Positions 1 to 13,800 of a stretch of DNA of 64,000 nucleotides are shown here, piece by piece. The DNA comes from Paragordius varius (Eukaryota > Nematomorpha): positions 12,710,001-12,774,000 of the forward strand of contig OZ176053.1 in assembly GCA_964247055.1 (NCBI GenBank), in the 5' to 3' direction. The first letter of the stretch is position 1; each line of letters starts with the position of its first letter. Below the pieces are notes generated by a model. The model did no database searches and was not told the DNA's origin. It saw only the letters and a program-made list of their open reading frames with translations. Position numbers and translations under genes: made by a program.

Positions 1-3000
1 GGGTGATGCGCAAATCTCCTCCTCATCTTTAAACCTAATCAGTATTGGGTGATGTTAATTTTGATTAGAAAGAAAGTTGTGGCAAAAAAAGTAAAATAAA
101 TGAAAATACCAACAAACGATGGATGTTATAGGGGCATCGATCAAAGTTTCTAACCGTAATGATTTGCCTTCGGCAGCGGCCATATTTTTCAACGGGGACA
201 TTATTTTCATCTTATATTCTTTGAATATATAAAGATAGATTTTTATTATGAAAACAAACTAAAAATTTTATGATAATTCGCTAGAATATATTTTTTATGT
301 TGCAATTAGGTAAAATACCTGGACATTTTGGCTTAAATGATTTTGGTGTCGCCTCGGTGCTTTGTGTTGATTTAATAGGTTTTGTTTTCACAACTTGGGT
401 TGATTTAATCTAAATAAAAAATTAATTATAATAAAATATTATTAAAATTTTATGTTGAAAATTTAATTATTTATCGTAAATATTATCATTTGTAAAACGA
501 ACGTTTCCTTGAATTATAACTTATATAATCGCATCCCTTGTAGAATTTCCTTTTACAAAAATTTTTAGAATTAATATTTAGCAAAGCTTCAATATCAATG
601 TTATGATTGATAATTTAACGTAAGAATCATCACTGATATCTAAAAGGGTTAATAGGATATAAACAAAATTTTGAATTTACTGGTGTATGGTATTTAAAAA
701 AAGTTTTATGGTAAAATTAATACTAATAAATTATTAGATAAAATGATTCCATCATTTTTCCATTGAATTTTTGGGATTTTGGAGTCAATCGTAACTTTCA
801 CCCTGGTTAGCTTCAACAATTTTAACCGTAATTCTAAAAATCGACTTATTCGTGGCATATCTATAAAAATCAAAAAAAATCTCTATTATATATTTATATA
901 ACAGAAAAAGATAACATATTCAAATTATGTTTTTATTTCTGATTCTCGAGCTATTAAAATAAAATAAGAATAATAGCGGCTTACTATTTATGTGAATACC
1001 CAAAAATCGATAAATACTTAAATTTTTCAAATATCTTATTTTTAGGTAAAATCACTATCTCAGTGGTTGTTAATCATATGCCATTAATGCTATAACAATA
1101 TTCTTATTAATTACAAAAATTTCACCATTACCACTTAAAACCCATTTTAGAATATATACGGTTACCAATATAATCGTCGCTCAAAATTGGATTATTTCGC
1201 AGTTGAGTGGTGGGAAGTGGGCCCTCACGTATTAAACCATAATGGAAAGCAGAATGATACGACCCCGAAGATCTGTCATTACTTTGTTTATCAACTATCA
1301 TGAGAGTAAAGAAGGCAGATGCCGACCCATATTTGTTGGTAAAAATACATTCATAGTTTCCATCATCCGCTAATTGGCATGAAAAAATGTGAAAAATTGC
1401 CGAATTGTATTGTTCTTCTATGGAGGTGCCTAAAATTCTATAAATAAAAATGGCTATATACATAACAAAATATTGGCTTGTGATTGATTTAATCACTTTT
1501 AAGCAATATTAAGAAAAAAATATTTTAAAGGTTATCTACCTAACAGGGAGGTTATCCTTTAACCAATTAATGAGTACTGGCCGGTCTTCAGACTCGAAAT
1601 CAATTTGAATAGAAAAGGGATCTTTAACCTTTATAGGATATAACATTAAATAGTTAATTAATTTTAGATAAACGCAAGATATAAAATTTAAACGATTGTG
1701 AAAAAACCTTAAGTATAAAGAGCTTAGGAGCCAACGATAAGCTAAAATCATTGAGCAACGTCGGTCTTCGCCCAATATGAGGTGTCATAATTTCCGAGGC
1801 AGCAGACATTTGTCCCAAGCCAGCAGCATTAACTGCACAGACACGATAACTAAATCCGGGGGTGTCTTCTGGCACGTCAATTATAAGAGGACCGCCGTTT
1901 TCATCTAATGTAAGGGAGCTGCTTTGGCTACTTGATATCGATCTTTTGGGGTACTTTTTAAGTCTATGAACAAATAAGACGTAAATTTATACCTAAAAAG
2001 TTTATCATCCATGTAATGGTTATCCTGGTAACATTCTTCCAACAAAGCCCAAACATCATCATCTTCAAATTTGCGCTCAATTCGGTAACCTATGGTTTGT
2101 TTAGAGTACGATTATATTTATTTTAGTTTTTTAGTTTGTAAAGCAATACAAAATATTATCATATATTTTACCAAGAATGGGGCATCCTCCTGTAAATCCA
2201 GGCGGTTTCCAGGCAATTTTTATGAAGGAAGGACCTTGTCCAACGCACACAGGGGGACTTGGACTGTCTGCAACGCCAATATTTTTGAGAGTTCGAAACC
2301 AGCAAGTTTCAACCGGCTCAGAAAGACCATAAATGTTTTCTGCCATTATACGGAATTGATATTCTGTATCACTCTCAAGTTCCAGAACGGTATGACGAGT
2401 TCTTACACTATACTTTGCGATAGTTCGCCAAAACACAGATCCTCGCTCTCGAATTTCAATAACATAATTTCTAAATTTGAAAAGAATGATGTTAAAATAG
2501 AATAAGATTTATTGGGGAAAAACAACTAAATTTTCAATAAAATCAAATTAAGAGCAAAATATAAATTATATTACGTTATATCCGATCCACCATTAAATAA
2601 ACTAGGGCCCCAGGAGAGATTACAATTTTCTGAAGTTATTTCGTCAATTACAATTGGTTCTTGAATGGGTCCAGGTGGGCCTTATTGTTAAAATTAGAAA
2701 CAATAATTAATTTAGCTTTTATGATAAATCCAATATTTTAACTAATTATAAATATTTGCCTTCATCCAAATAAAGATATAATTTTATGTGCCTAAAAAAT
2801 ACTAATGAACATTTACAGTGTTTTACGCCAGTAAAAGCTTACGAAAATCATCTATTAACAAATAATTTATATCCATATATGTAATATTTTCCCCAATCAA
2901 CAAGCCAAAGCAACCTTTGATACCAATAATCAAGTGGAAGGAGATAATCTTTTTAAATTTAGCGAGAAAAATATACAGTATATCAGCGGTACTTACATAA

Positions 3001-3790
3001 AATTTGAAAGAACCCAAAAAATATTATCATCTCTTAAGGGCCGTATTTCATATAATACAGATGAGATATTTGCAGATATTACTCATATTTATAAAAATTT
3101 AATAAATAATTCAGGACCATAAAAAAGCACTTTAAGAGTCGCGGTTTGAGTATAACTCGTATCGTTTTCCAAAATTACTATAGAGTAGGGACATATTACA
3201 AATATCATAAATATAATAGAAATTGTGACTAACACGCTTATTGCCTTAACCACTTTTGTTATAAAATATTTTTAATATCAATATACCATTTATATTACTT
3301 AAATAAAATATCATTTTGTGTCTGGTATTTGATTGATGTAAAGCAATTAGGTTACGGTCCATATTTTAGTTCGATATCAATTATTTTATAAATATTGTTT
3401 AAAATGATCTATCAAATCATGGAAATTTCGATAATTAATGCTTACCAAAAACCACGACCCAGAATTCCAACGTTTCTACTCCAAACTCGGTCCAAACAGT
3501 GATGCGGTGAAGGCCAGCAAATTCATGCGTAATTTTGGAAATGAAAAAAATTATTTGATCTGGCAAACAACTCCAATAACAGTTGGGAGTAGAAGTCAAT
3601 ATTCTATTATCGAGAGTCCATTCGATTCTTTGGACAACAAGTCCAGTATGTGGGAAAGTAGCTTCCAAAGTATCCAGTTCTTTAACCTTAAATCTTTTTG
3701 GGCCTTCGATCTCTGAAAAAAACATGTTTGTATGAATCGCTCCACCGCCAACAGAAGCAAGCGCCATACCGGGTTGACGGTCAACTTCAA
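1..3790 (-). CDS. Twitchin-like giant Ig/FN3 protein, C-terminal visible part (Ig, FN3, FN3, Ig, start of next Ig)
   Basis: Read on the minus strand the exons are 3446-3790, 2575-2680, 2172-2470, 1993-2089, 1708-1963, 1540-1628, 1166-1437, 802-860, 319-409, 110-218 and 34 running off the left edge; every junction keeps phase. Exon 3446-3790 encodes a divergent Ig domain (core W in RIEWTLDN). The next exons encode two FN3 domains: the first opens PPGPIQEPIVIDEI and contains DTEYQFRIMAENIYGLSEP, the second contains KIAWKPPGFTGG and YRVCAVNAAGLG. An Ig domain follows (VLINWLKDN, then DDGNYECIFTNKYGSAS). After a basic linker a further Ig starts (EGKSLRLETLIDAP, then WFKDEEEI) at the window edge. 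PPGP-type FN3 plus Ig modules are typical of sarcomeric twitchin/titin proteins. No kinase domain is in view. Exon 802-860 is the least certain. Confidence 0.82.
1128..1165 (-). other. Alternative 3' extension of a twitchin-like exon ending in a stop
   Basis: If the donor at 1161-1165 (read ATTG then gtaacc) is not used, exon 1166-1437 reads on for a further stretch ending GFKW and a TAA stop at 1128-1130. This would give a shorter isoform ending just after the Ig domain. The downstream exons show that the main frame can continue past it. Whether the stop form is really made cannot be told from sequence. Confidence 0.4.
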
Positions 3791-3893
3791 CTGTAAAGAG
3801 AGTATAGCACATTATTTTTATAATTAATACCTGCTAAAATATTACCATCAATTAATTTTTGTACCAGCAAAAACATAAACAAAATGTGCTTAC

Positions 3894-4152
3894 CTCCAAC
3901 CATTGGGCCAGGAAGGCTTGGTAAAGGGCGACGAAAGTACCAGGGTGGTGGCCTGCTTAAAAAATATTTTGCCACTGGACCGTAAATGTCCATTTCGTCA
4001 TATGAATCTGGGATAGATGGCATGGAGCGATACGAAAACGTAGAACTTTTGAATTCATCCAAAATTCTTGGGTGACGAGGCGGAGAGACGCTTGATCTAT
4101 CCAAATTAAACATTTTTACTTCGTAATAGTTGTTTACAATATTATAAAAACT

Positions 4153-4187
<35 letters not shown>

Positions 4188-7100
4188 GGAATTAAAATTT
4201 ATAGTATATAAACCTTAAAAAACTATCATCGTAGGCTGGACCTCTATAGCCGAAAACACTGCGTCGTATTGGTCTTCGTATTGGCCTGCTTAACTCATCT
4301 AAAGTAGATAAGGAGCGCCTTCGTCTTAAGGATGCAAAGTAATATGGATTTGTGTAAATATTGTCATGATAATATACGCGCCCGGGGTGAGGTGGATAAT
4401 TAAGTATTCCCTTTCCCCCTTGAGGCAGCACTTCATCGTCCCAAAGTGGAAAAGGAATATCATTTTGATCGTAAATGGTGAAAGACCGTCTCCGTTTAGG
4501 TCTAACAAGCGGGAAAAAATCTGTGTCGACTAACGGTTTCTTTAGCTCTTCTAATGGCGGAAGCTTACGACGTCGATACCAGCTCTCGAGATTGTCAATT
4601 ACGCCATAATCATAGTTATCTATTAGATAGGGTCGTGGTCTCCGAGCTCGCCAAAGTGGGCCTTCCGAAAAAGGTGGCAATAATAATCTTTGATTGAAAC
4701 GTGGATAAAACGGTCTTGTTGGTAAAGAAAAGCCTGGCATTTCTGGCAATAATCCAGCTTCGGGCCTTGGGGTAGGCCATATTATCCCCTCTGGCCTTGG
4801 GGTTGGCAATATTATACCCTCTGGCCTTAACATTCTGGGTAAATAGTCTGCATAAGGTGGAGGGGTAAGAGAGCGCCTATAATGATCTGGTAAAGGTTCT
4901 ATCTTTCGATAACTAGGACCGGGAGGTGCAACATTTAATTGAAAGTCATATCTAAACCATAAAATAAAATATTGAAAAACTAAATGATTTTGCTAAAGAT
5001 GCAAAAAAAATATTTTATTACCACCATTATATACCAAACTAATCTAAAGCTAACAGCAAAACGATTAAAACAATATTTCATTTATAAAATATATATGACT
5101 AGACTACGTTTTAGCCTTATTCAATAAACAAAGATAATTGGTACAGAGCCTCGGTTTTTTTAACATTGACTATGAGTTATTATACCCACGGTAATTTCGT
5201 GACTAAACCAGTGTGTATTATGTGACATTTTAGCGTTAAAAAAGTATTTACCTCTAAACTGTAATAAAAATTTCTTACGATTTCGTCAATAAACACTGTG
5301 CAGATGTTAATTAATATTAAATTTATAAAATTATGCTTTAATTCTGCATACTCTCCGGTAGATTATGTGATTGCACTAAACTAAATGCGAAATATGAAAA
5401 ATCTGTATATGATGAGATGACAAAAAGACAAAATATCTACACAATATGTTATTATAATGACAAAATTTTGTAAAGGTTATATATAGTATTACCTATCAGG
5501 GGCTAATGGGTTAGTTGGAGTTAACAAATATTTCCCTCCGTGGTCAAGATCTATTTTGGGAATCTTAATTCTTACACAAGGTTGTGTGTCTGGCAGTTCT
5601 AACCGTTCAGAATCAGTATCCCTGGGTGTATACCGGGGCAGAGGTAATCCTTCTCGATACACTTCAAGCTATATTAGTATTTCATCAAAAAACAAAAAAA
5701 TCTATAATATTTTGAGAAAAGTCATTGAAAGGACCTTTCTTTTTTTAATATATCTTTCTGTCTGATTTCCTATTACACGTTACTGAAATTATTTATAAAT
5801 TTATATTAATATTGATTAAAGGGTAATATAATCAATATCCATACAATTAGTATTAAAAAATGAAACAATCTCATTAGATAAGCAGATATTTAGTTAAAAT
5901 TTACACATAAGATGTACGTTATATTGACCGCAATATTAGACCTGTTTCGATTTATTTATATGACATTATCCCTTACTGCGCAAAGCTTGACTTATCCATA
6001 TTCAACTTTTTTGCTCAGTTTCCTTAAATTCAAAATAAAACGGCCAGTCGAATAGGACACAAATGTTAAAATATAATAAAGTACCATGATAGGACGTGGT
6101 CTTGCATCTAATTTCGGACCTAAAAAATAAAAAACATCACATTAGAGAGATTGTTTAAAAGTATTTTTTTGCAAAAAAAAACTTGGAATAATTTCCATAG
6201 GAATCCGGGGTTGAGACCGTCGCTTTAGTTCATTAATCTCTTCCTCCAAGTTTGCAAGTTCTTTATCACGATTTTCGCGTGCTCGTTGTAAATCTTTTTC
6301 CTATAGATCAAATTAAATTTGTAAAACGCAATAGAATATAAAATATGTATGCATACCAAGTTGTATTCGTCTGGTTTATGCAATTTGGTGGGTTTGGGAT
6401 GATATTCCTCGCCTGCAAACGGGTATCCTATTCTTTCTCGATCGGCTTCGCGTTCCCTTTCGTGCTTTTCTCGAAGAATTTCAGACATTTTTGGCTCTTT
6501 AAAAATATTGGACATCAATCAAGAATAATATGGCCAAAAAATCATGCGAATAATAAAAAAATTAAAACAAAATTTAAATTTCCTCACATTTAGAAACAAA
6601 TATTTACAAACACAACTAATATGTTAAATATTTATAGTTTGGAATATTAGTTTGCTTAATACTTAAGGTTTACTTTGTCTGGGTGTTATTGGTTCCGTTT
6701 CTCTGACTCTCGGTTGGGAAAGGCGTTTGAGATGAGCGATTTCTTCATCTAAGTTTGCTAAATCCCGCTCTCTAGCTGCACTTTCTCGACGTAACCTTTC
6801 TCTTTCCTGTAAAATTCATTCTTAATTTAAAAAATGTACAATAAAATATTTTTTATATGAGAGAAAAATTTGGAAAATACGTGATGTAACAAATCATCGG
6901 GGGTCGTTTTTCGACTTGTTGCGTATCTTTCCTCATCTAAAAGCCCAGGTTCGTAAGGGTACTCCCGATCATACTCAATTATTATTTCTGTAAATGTAAA
7001 AATATAAAATTAATAATTGATTAAACGATTATAAAAAGGTTTTAAATTGCAATTTAACCATCAGGAGACTCAAATCGTGGCGAAGGCTTAAATGGTATAT

Positions 7101-8712
7101 CTGATTGTTTTCTGGTAAGTTGTGTCTCAACTGGCACGTTTCTTGAAAGTTCAGGATAGCTTAAACGTTCTGTTATAAATTTTAATGTAATAATAATGCG
7201 TTGATTGCAAATAGTGTAAAATTTTTTACACCATACAAACAAAAGATTTAAAGTTTTTGTCTAAATTTCAAGAAATAACAGAAATCGCGCCACAGAGGGT
7301 AGAGAAAATGATTTATCAGGGGCAAAAATTATTATAAATGACAAATAATTTATAGTTCAGAAAATTGCAATAAAGTCATGAAACCTTGCATGATCATATG
7401 TGGAATAAAATTCAAAGTGAGGTGAAAAATGCCGTTCTTTAAGCCTTTAAATTAATTATTAAACGAATTAATGAGAAAATAAATAATATATAAAGCCCAG
7501 AATACTTGAAACAAACTACTATAAACAGAAAAACCTAAATTCTTCGCATGGACAACATTTAAAGCCAGGCCCTCAACACAAATGGCTTCGCCGGCCACAT
7601 AAAAAATATTGGCACTAATAAATCAATAAATTTAATTAAACTTAGAACTGTATAAAAATATAAAAACAATATAACTGCTAATTTATATCCCTATTTTTTG
7701 CTAGTTGGTTGCCAAAAATTAAAAACTACAATTTTACTAATATTTTAGGAAAAGCATGTTTTTGCGTATGAAATTAATTCCTAGCCTATTCAAAAATTTT
7801 CTATATTTTTCGCGGGCATGACAGGAGGGCCCCCTGTTCACTTGATTTAGAGGGTTAAAAAGGATTCAATAGCGAGTATGGTCAGAAAAAATATAAAAAT
7901 AAGGCCTTTGCTTCCAAATGAACACTAAAATTGAGTATCAAGTAGAATTGCAAGTGAACATAGGATTTAACAAATATTATAGTTTCAAAATGTTGTACTA
8001 TAGATTTTATAAAAATTCAGGTTAAATATGCCATCTCATTATTATGCAAGATAAAATTTCTCACACAAAATATCAAATTCGAATATAAACGGCTATGCAA
8101 CTAAAACGTTGCCTACGCATGCCGAGTATTAATATTTAGATAAGTTTTTTAACTAAATACATTTGATCGCATATACTTTATTTAGAGTTTAAATTATTGG
8201 AAAATATATATTTTTTTTAAAACAAACAATATTTTAAATTAACCTGGAGTTCTTGGTTGGATTTCCGTCTCTATTTCTTTATGGGTTTCACTTTCCGTAA
8301 AAGTGTGAGTTTCTTCCTCTTCCTGAAACGCTCTGGTTGGCATTTTCTTATCAATGACAACAGATTCTCGCAAAATTACTTGACTAGTTTCAGGTTTTAT
8401 GGGTTCAGGTGTGGATGGTTTTCGCCCTATTAATTATAACATTTTTTCATTTTATATATCGAATTGACGACTAATCAATAGTATAAAATATTGAAAAAGT
8501 CCAATTTTTAATTCGTATTTAACCTGGAGGGCTTGGCTGGATCTCAACTTCAATTTCTTTTCGCGTTTCACTTTCTGTAACAGTTTCGGTTTCTTCCAGT
8601 TCTTGAACTGCTGTTTGAGATGACTGTTTTCTGCCATCAGAAACTAGGGATTTTTGCAAATTCAATTGACTAGTTTCAGATTTTATAGCCTCAGATGTAG
8701 ATGTTTTTGGTC
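3894..8712 (-). CDS. Twitchin-like protein, charged and proline-rich linker
   Basis: Eleven exons continue the same gene: 8524-8712, 8244-8426, 7059-7169, 6881-6987, 6674-6806, 6357-6496, 6183-6300, 6085-6119, 5493-5668, 4214-4951 and 3894-4096, all phase-compatible. They encode no recognisable globular domain. The first two are duplicates of each other (Ser/Thr/Glu-rich, each ending in KEIE-EIQP). Exons 6674-6806 and 6183-6300 encode Glu/Arg-rich coiled-coil segments (ARERDLANLDEEI and RDKELANLEEEI). Exon 4214-4951 is rich in Pro, Arg and Tyr and starts with tandem RPEGII-PTP units. Long disordered linkers between N-terminal Ig domains and the FN3/Ig region are known in twitchin, so I infer a flexible spacer in the sarcomere. 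The introns here are about 55 to 1,075 nt. Confidence 0.8.
4155..4184. repeat. (TA)n microsatellite
   Basis: An uninterrupted TA run inside the intron between twitchin-like exons 4214-4951 and 3894-4096. Confidence 0.95.
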
Positions 8713-8958
8713 CTACATGTAAATTTTTTTTTAGAAAAATGCCCTTCAAATGACCTTGACAAAAAACCATACAAATAGGAAATCCTTAGATGAGCTTGAT
8801 TAAGAGCTCATAAATAAATTCATAAAAAATGATGATATTTAAGTAAAACAAAACATACACACAAATTTTTTAATTATTTTCATTAATCCTTCTGGGAGAC
8901 CGAATGTTATGTATGAATATTATTTAGGAAATATAAATAGATTATTGTATATATGTAC

Positions 8959-10102
8959 CGATTAGGTTTAACCGAATATTTGCCGCGCTTTCTCCATATG
9001 GATTAAGAGCTAAGCATCTGTACTTGCAGAAATCATTAATCGTCGGATTCTGTTGGCGTCATTAAAAAAACAAAATTTGTAAAAATATTGTCAAATAATA
9101 AAATTATTTATATTCTTTATTTACATGTATAGTTAGGATGATTTTATAGAAGTTTCGGGATTCCATACTCATGACCGATTCGTATCGTTGAGAAGTCATG
9201 ACCTGATTTTCACAATACCAAGTTAGGTCGGGCACGGGGTTGGCTTCCACTAGACATTCAATCAAGAGTCTCGTGTTTCCTTCCAGTTTGACGAAAGGTT
9301 TGTTATGGAACCGAGGAGCGATTCCATGAAAAATTCTATAAATTTTAGTTAAATGTCGATAATTAATTACCTTGGAGGCTTGACATCCGTGATCTCTAAA
9401 TTTAGATATATTAGTAAATATATAATTTCGATTTTCGGTTTCATATTCATAAAGCATAATATAATTATAAAGTACCATATTCTAGATGAAACGAATCAGT
9501 AGCAGATCCATTTTTATTCCTTGCAACAATCCTATAATCTCCGGCATCGTTCAAGTTCGCGTCATGAACTTCCAAACTTAAAATGTAATCATTTCCTTGT
9601 AACCGCGATTGTGTTCGATATTTGCCCCCATTTTGAATCAAATGATCTCCGATAAACCTAAAAATCATAGCTTAAAAAAGTTAGGTACCATTGGATGTCT
9701 GGACCAGGTTGGGCCGACAGTCGGCATTCAAAGTAGACGACACTTCCTTCCTCTGATTGTCGAACATGCAGTTTTTCAGTAAAAGTTGGGGAGAAATCAG
9801 ATTTTTGAGGCAAGTAATAATCTTAAAAAAGAAATATATTTTGACTTTAAAGACTATATGAAAAAGAAGACTTTTATTGAAGCGATATTACCATCAAAAG
9901 TTATGGCTATGATTGAGGTACATTGGCCAGCTTGGTTACTAGCACAAATATGATAAGTTCCAGCATTTTCAACCCCTAGGCGGGAAATTGTGAGAGTTGT
10001 AATGTAATAATATTTATCCGTGCATTTAATTTCGATGCTATATTGTCCACCCGTCTAATATAATGTTATATAATGTTTAAAACATTTTTAAACCAATGCA
10101 TT

Positions 10103-10171
<69 letters not shown>

Positions 10172-10834
10172 CAAGACATACTCTAATTTCTTGGTCGTTA
10201 AATGTCCAAACAATGTTGGGCTTTATTTCACTGCAAATTGTGGATTCAATAACCATTTTATGATCAGTTTGTTTGGCGCTTGTCTTTTTCTTAAAGTAAG
10301 GTGCGGAGTATTCTTCGTTTTGTTGATGAAATGTACTCACATCTTGTATATTATATAGAGGTTAATTAATGAGGGTTATAACCAAGCGTAAAATTATATT
10401 GAATTACCTTTGCTCCTAACGAAATTGAGGTGAATTTTGGATTGCGTGCTTCCGTATGGGTTTGTCGCCGTAATCTCATACGTTCCCGTATCGTAATTAC
10501 TGTTTGGTGACAAAATTATGATTGTCGCCACATAGGTATCACCTTTTTGTCGCTCCAATCGACAAACTAAATTTTGCGTAGCAATTTCACCTCCTAAATT
10601 TTGGTGAAAATCATTCGTTTTCGTTGGTAAAGAGGATCCATCTTTTTTCCATACTACGATGGGTTCAGGATTAGCGATAATCTCAACCTTAAACAAAAAA
10701 CAATCACCAAAATTAATTTCTGTTTTAAAAGCAAAAAACAGAAATAGTCTAATTTATATATACCTTGATGCAAAGACTCCCATCAGGGTTATGCGTTAAA
10801 TGAGGCTTTCTGATAATGTTGGGTGGGCTATCTT
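8959..10834 (-). CDS. Twitchin-like protein, four consecutive Ig domains
   Basis: Exons, 5' to 3': 10764-10834, 10408-10687, 10182-10342, 9892-10054, 9689-9821, 9476-9657, 9371-9395, 9125-9335 and 8959-9049. They give four I-set Ig domains. Ig1 has VVWKKDG and DTGTYEITATNPYGS; Ig2 has NIVWTFND and NAGTYHICASNQAG; Ig3 has DIQWFIGDHLI and DAGDYRIVARNKNGSA; Ig4 has APRFHNKP, IECLVEANPVPDLTWYC and KYRCLALNPYGESAAN. The Ig4 wording closely recalls an N-terminal Ig of nematode and insect twitchin (the AHPVPDIVWYC type), which is my main reason for the family call. Two introns are very short: 9658-9688 (31 nt) and 9336-9370 (35 nt). Exon 9371-9395 is a 25-nt micro-exon. Exon 10764-10834 needs one base from an upstream exon that I could not find. 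Confidence 0.87.
10101..10168. repeat. (TA)n microsatellite
   Basis: A long, almost pure TA run in the intron between twitchin-like exons 10182-10342 and 9892-10054. Confidence 0.95.
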
Positions 10835-13800
10835 CTAAAATGACCATTGACACTTATTATACACACAATTTTGATTTTATTTAATCTTTTAAATTATATT
10901 AATATATTATAGACATATAAAAGCTGCGCGAAAATATAATTTAGAAAAAACAATACAAATAAATAAATTAGATTCGCTGGAATTCATGCAAAATGCGTAA
11001 AAACACAGCAAACACAGCAGTGGGGAGGAAATTTTTTTAATTACGTAAAACCTAGCTAGCTCGGTATATACAATTTTTATAGAATAACAGTTTAAAGATT
11101 AGTATATATATATTTATTGGAATATCGATAATAACGAATAATAATATTAACCATGAAATATTCTAATTTATTTTCTTATTTACATTGCATTACATCTTGT
11201 AACTTGTATGAGCAAGAAACAACAAGGTTATTGGTTAATCGGGTAAAGCATATCTATCTATTCATATATTAAATGGAGGGAGGTTAAATATTCATTAAGC
11301 CGATCAATCGAATAATTTTAGATAATATTTTACAAAATATTTAATTGATTAAGATATGACTCACTTCTAGTGTAAAAGTAAAAATTAGCTTATCTCGTTA
11401 GTTATGAATCATTTCGGTGACATATCCGGTCGAAATTGGAAATAATATTACAAAAAATATAAGAATTTTAATAAATTAAATTTTATGATAAAGAAACCTC
11501 AGTGTTTTCTTCGATTGTACGCAGTTCTGCAACAAAATATATTTTAATTTGCTTGAAATCAGCATCTGGTGCTTGCATATATTCCTATTTTTTACTGATT
11601 TTTTTGAAAAATGATGCATAATGTGCAAAATAATATAAAATTTTTTCCTGTTGAATGCTATATATATATATATATATATTTAACTATTAAGTTATTGTTG
11701 GAATGCAAATCAATAGAACCGAAATGGAAAAGACGCTAACACTTTTGCATAATAATATTTTTTTTAATGACTTAGTATCTTGAACTTGTTTGTAGTGATT
11801 TAGTAAACCTCTCCAAGATGAATAACCCCTGTGGCTTCTAGCTATGGGTTAAAAAAATGAATTTAAAAATCTATGGTTTAAATTTAATTTTTAATATCTG
11901 TAGCGTAAAATACCATTACTTTTAATCCGAAACTATTATACATAAAAAATGAATAGGTCCAGAATGCGCCAAATTTATACAACCAAAATATCGTTAAATT
12001 TTTTAACTAAATTAAACTAAATTAAAATAAGATAAATAGTAAATATATTTATTTTAATTGTTCATGTTTATACACACTTTGAGGAAAAAAGCAATGATTC
12101 AGATTCCAAGTTTGACGTCAATATGTGATTATAACTCTAAATTAAATTTTTATTATGATTGTTTGTCGCACAAACATTGACCAAATTATCATATCTAGAA
12201 TTAATCCATTTACATGGCAGGTGAAATGGCTTCAGATGTAAATTTTAAAAATTTTAATTTATTATCAGCATATACGAACTGAATATCAATCGGATGGTTA
12301 ACATCCACATCATTGGAAAAAATATTTAATAAAGTATATTTTATAATCCTTTAAAAAAACATTGATGGAAAAAAATATAAAAATCCACAAAATATTTCTA
12401 GCAAACATCAAAATATCCGTTTTGGCTGATTTTTTCGATATTTTCGAATTGACCCCCATTTTTTATTTTTATCAGACAAATAATTGGTGACAAAACTTCC
12501 GCAAGTATGATCTATGAATTTATATTTGCTATATATATCATGGCTTGTCAAATTTCAATTTTTTCACCTAAAAAAAGTGTAATCATGAGCTTCTTAATCC
12601 GAAATTATTAAAAAAATGAAAGAGAACTGTCAACTATAGGCATCCTTTGATTTTGTCGTCATTGATTCTACAACAAAGTTATATAATTACCAAATTAAGA
12701 ATATGTAAAAATGAACCTTGTTAACTTTTCATTTACAATATGTTCAATTGTTTGTACTTTAGGGACGCTAAAATTTGAGCATTTGTTGGTATATTTCGCC
12801 GATTGCCATACGTTAAAATGTGAAATATTAGTTAAAAAAAATAAATTAAACCAACATAAAAACAATATAAATTGCATATTAGCATCATAAATAGGGTAGT
12901 TAAAACATTTTTTAATTCAAACCAGATTAAAGAAAGGGTTGGACACGGAATGGACCAAATATTTGGGAGCAGCGGCCGATGACTCTTAAGTACTTACATA
13001 CACCCTAAAAATCCGTAATAATTGGAACAAATTAAGGTTCCATCTAATTAACAAAATTATTTCCATCAAAATTGAGCAATTATTCAACAAAAAGCCAACA
13101 ATGGTGTATAAAAGAAATATGGGCAATAAAGAATTAGCAAGATAAGAGGTGTCTAAAAGACTCTGAAAGTAAATAGACTTAGGTAGTTTTAAATACACAA
13201 AGAAAAAAGAGTTAGTGTGACAAAAGAGGTGAAAAGGCCATTCAAAACTAGGTGGATAGATAAAGTTAGTTAATAAAGTCGTAGATAGGTACTATTAATA
13301 GTTGGCGTATTCGACCACTTTAAAAACTAATGTCATATACATGATATATAATCTCATAACAATTTATTTGTAAACGGCTTTTAATTTCAAATATCTGCAA
13401 TAAATGAATTGGAAATACATATAGATTTATGTAATAAATTCTTCTAATCTAAAGTCGATGAATTGTATTGCATGGAGAGTGATACGCTCTTCCCAATCCG
13501 ATCTATTATTGTTTGTCAAAATGGAATTCCAAAATAACTATTCCAGGGTCCCTGATAATTGACTAAATAAATGATAAAACATATGTACAACTAAAAATAT
13601 CTAGTTTAGAAATCTTATCAACACTTTGTTTAAATAATTTAAAATAGGTTATTAATCAATATAGGGTTCGTGGCACGAAAAATAAAATTTAAATCTCCTT
13701 TGCAAGAAAGAACATGATATAGTTATCAAAAATTACCAATGGTTGTTCAAAAAAATTCCTCATTTTCTAAATCAATTAAAGATTTTAAGAGTCATTTTAT

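Noticed and set aside
2934-3122. Plus-strand open frame of 62 codons
   Set aside because: Lies in an intron of the twitchin-like gene, lacks splice or family support, and is rich in chance AT codons.
11500-11528. Possible 29-nt exon (LRTIEENTE) of the twitchin-like gene
   Set aside because: The acceptor is good, but no reading joins in phase to exon 10764-10834 without a stop.
13480-13555. Exon-like island on the minus strand
   Set aside because: Several competing frames, each short; kept only as a possible last exon of the candidate secreted gene.
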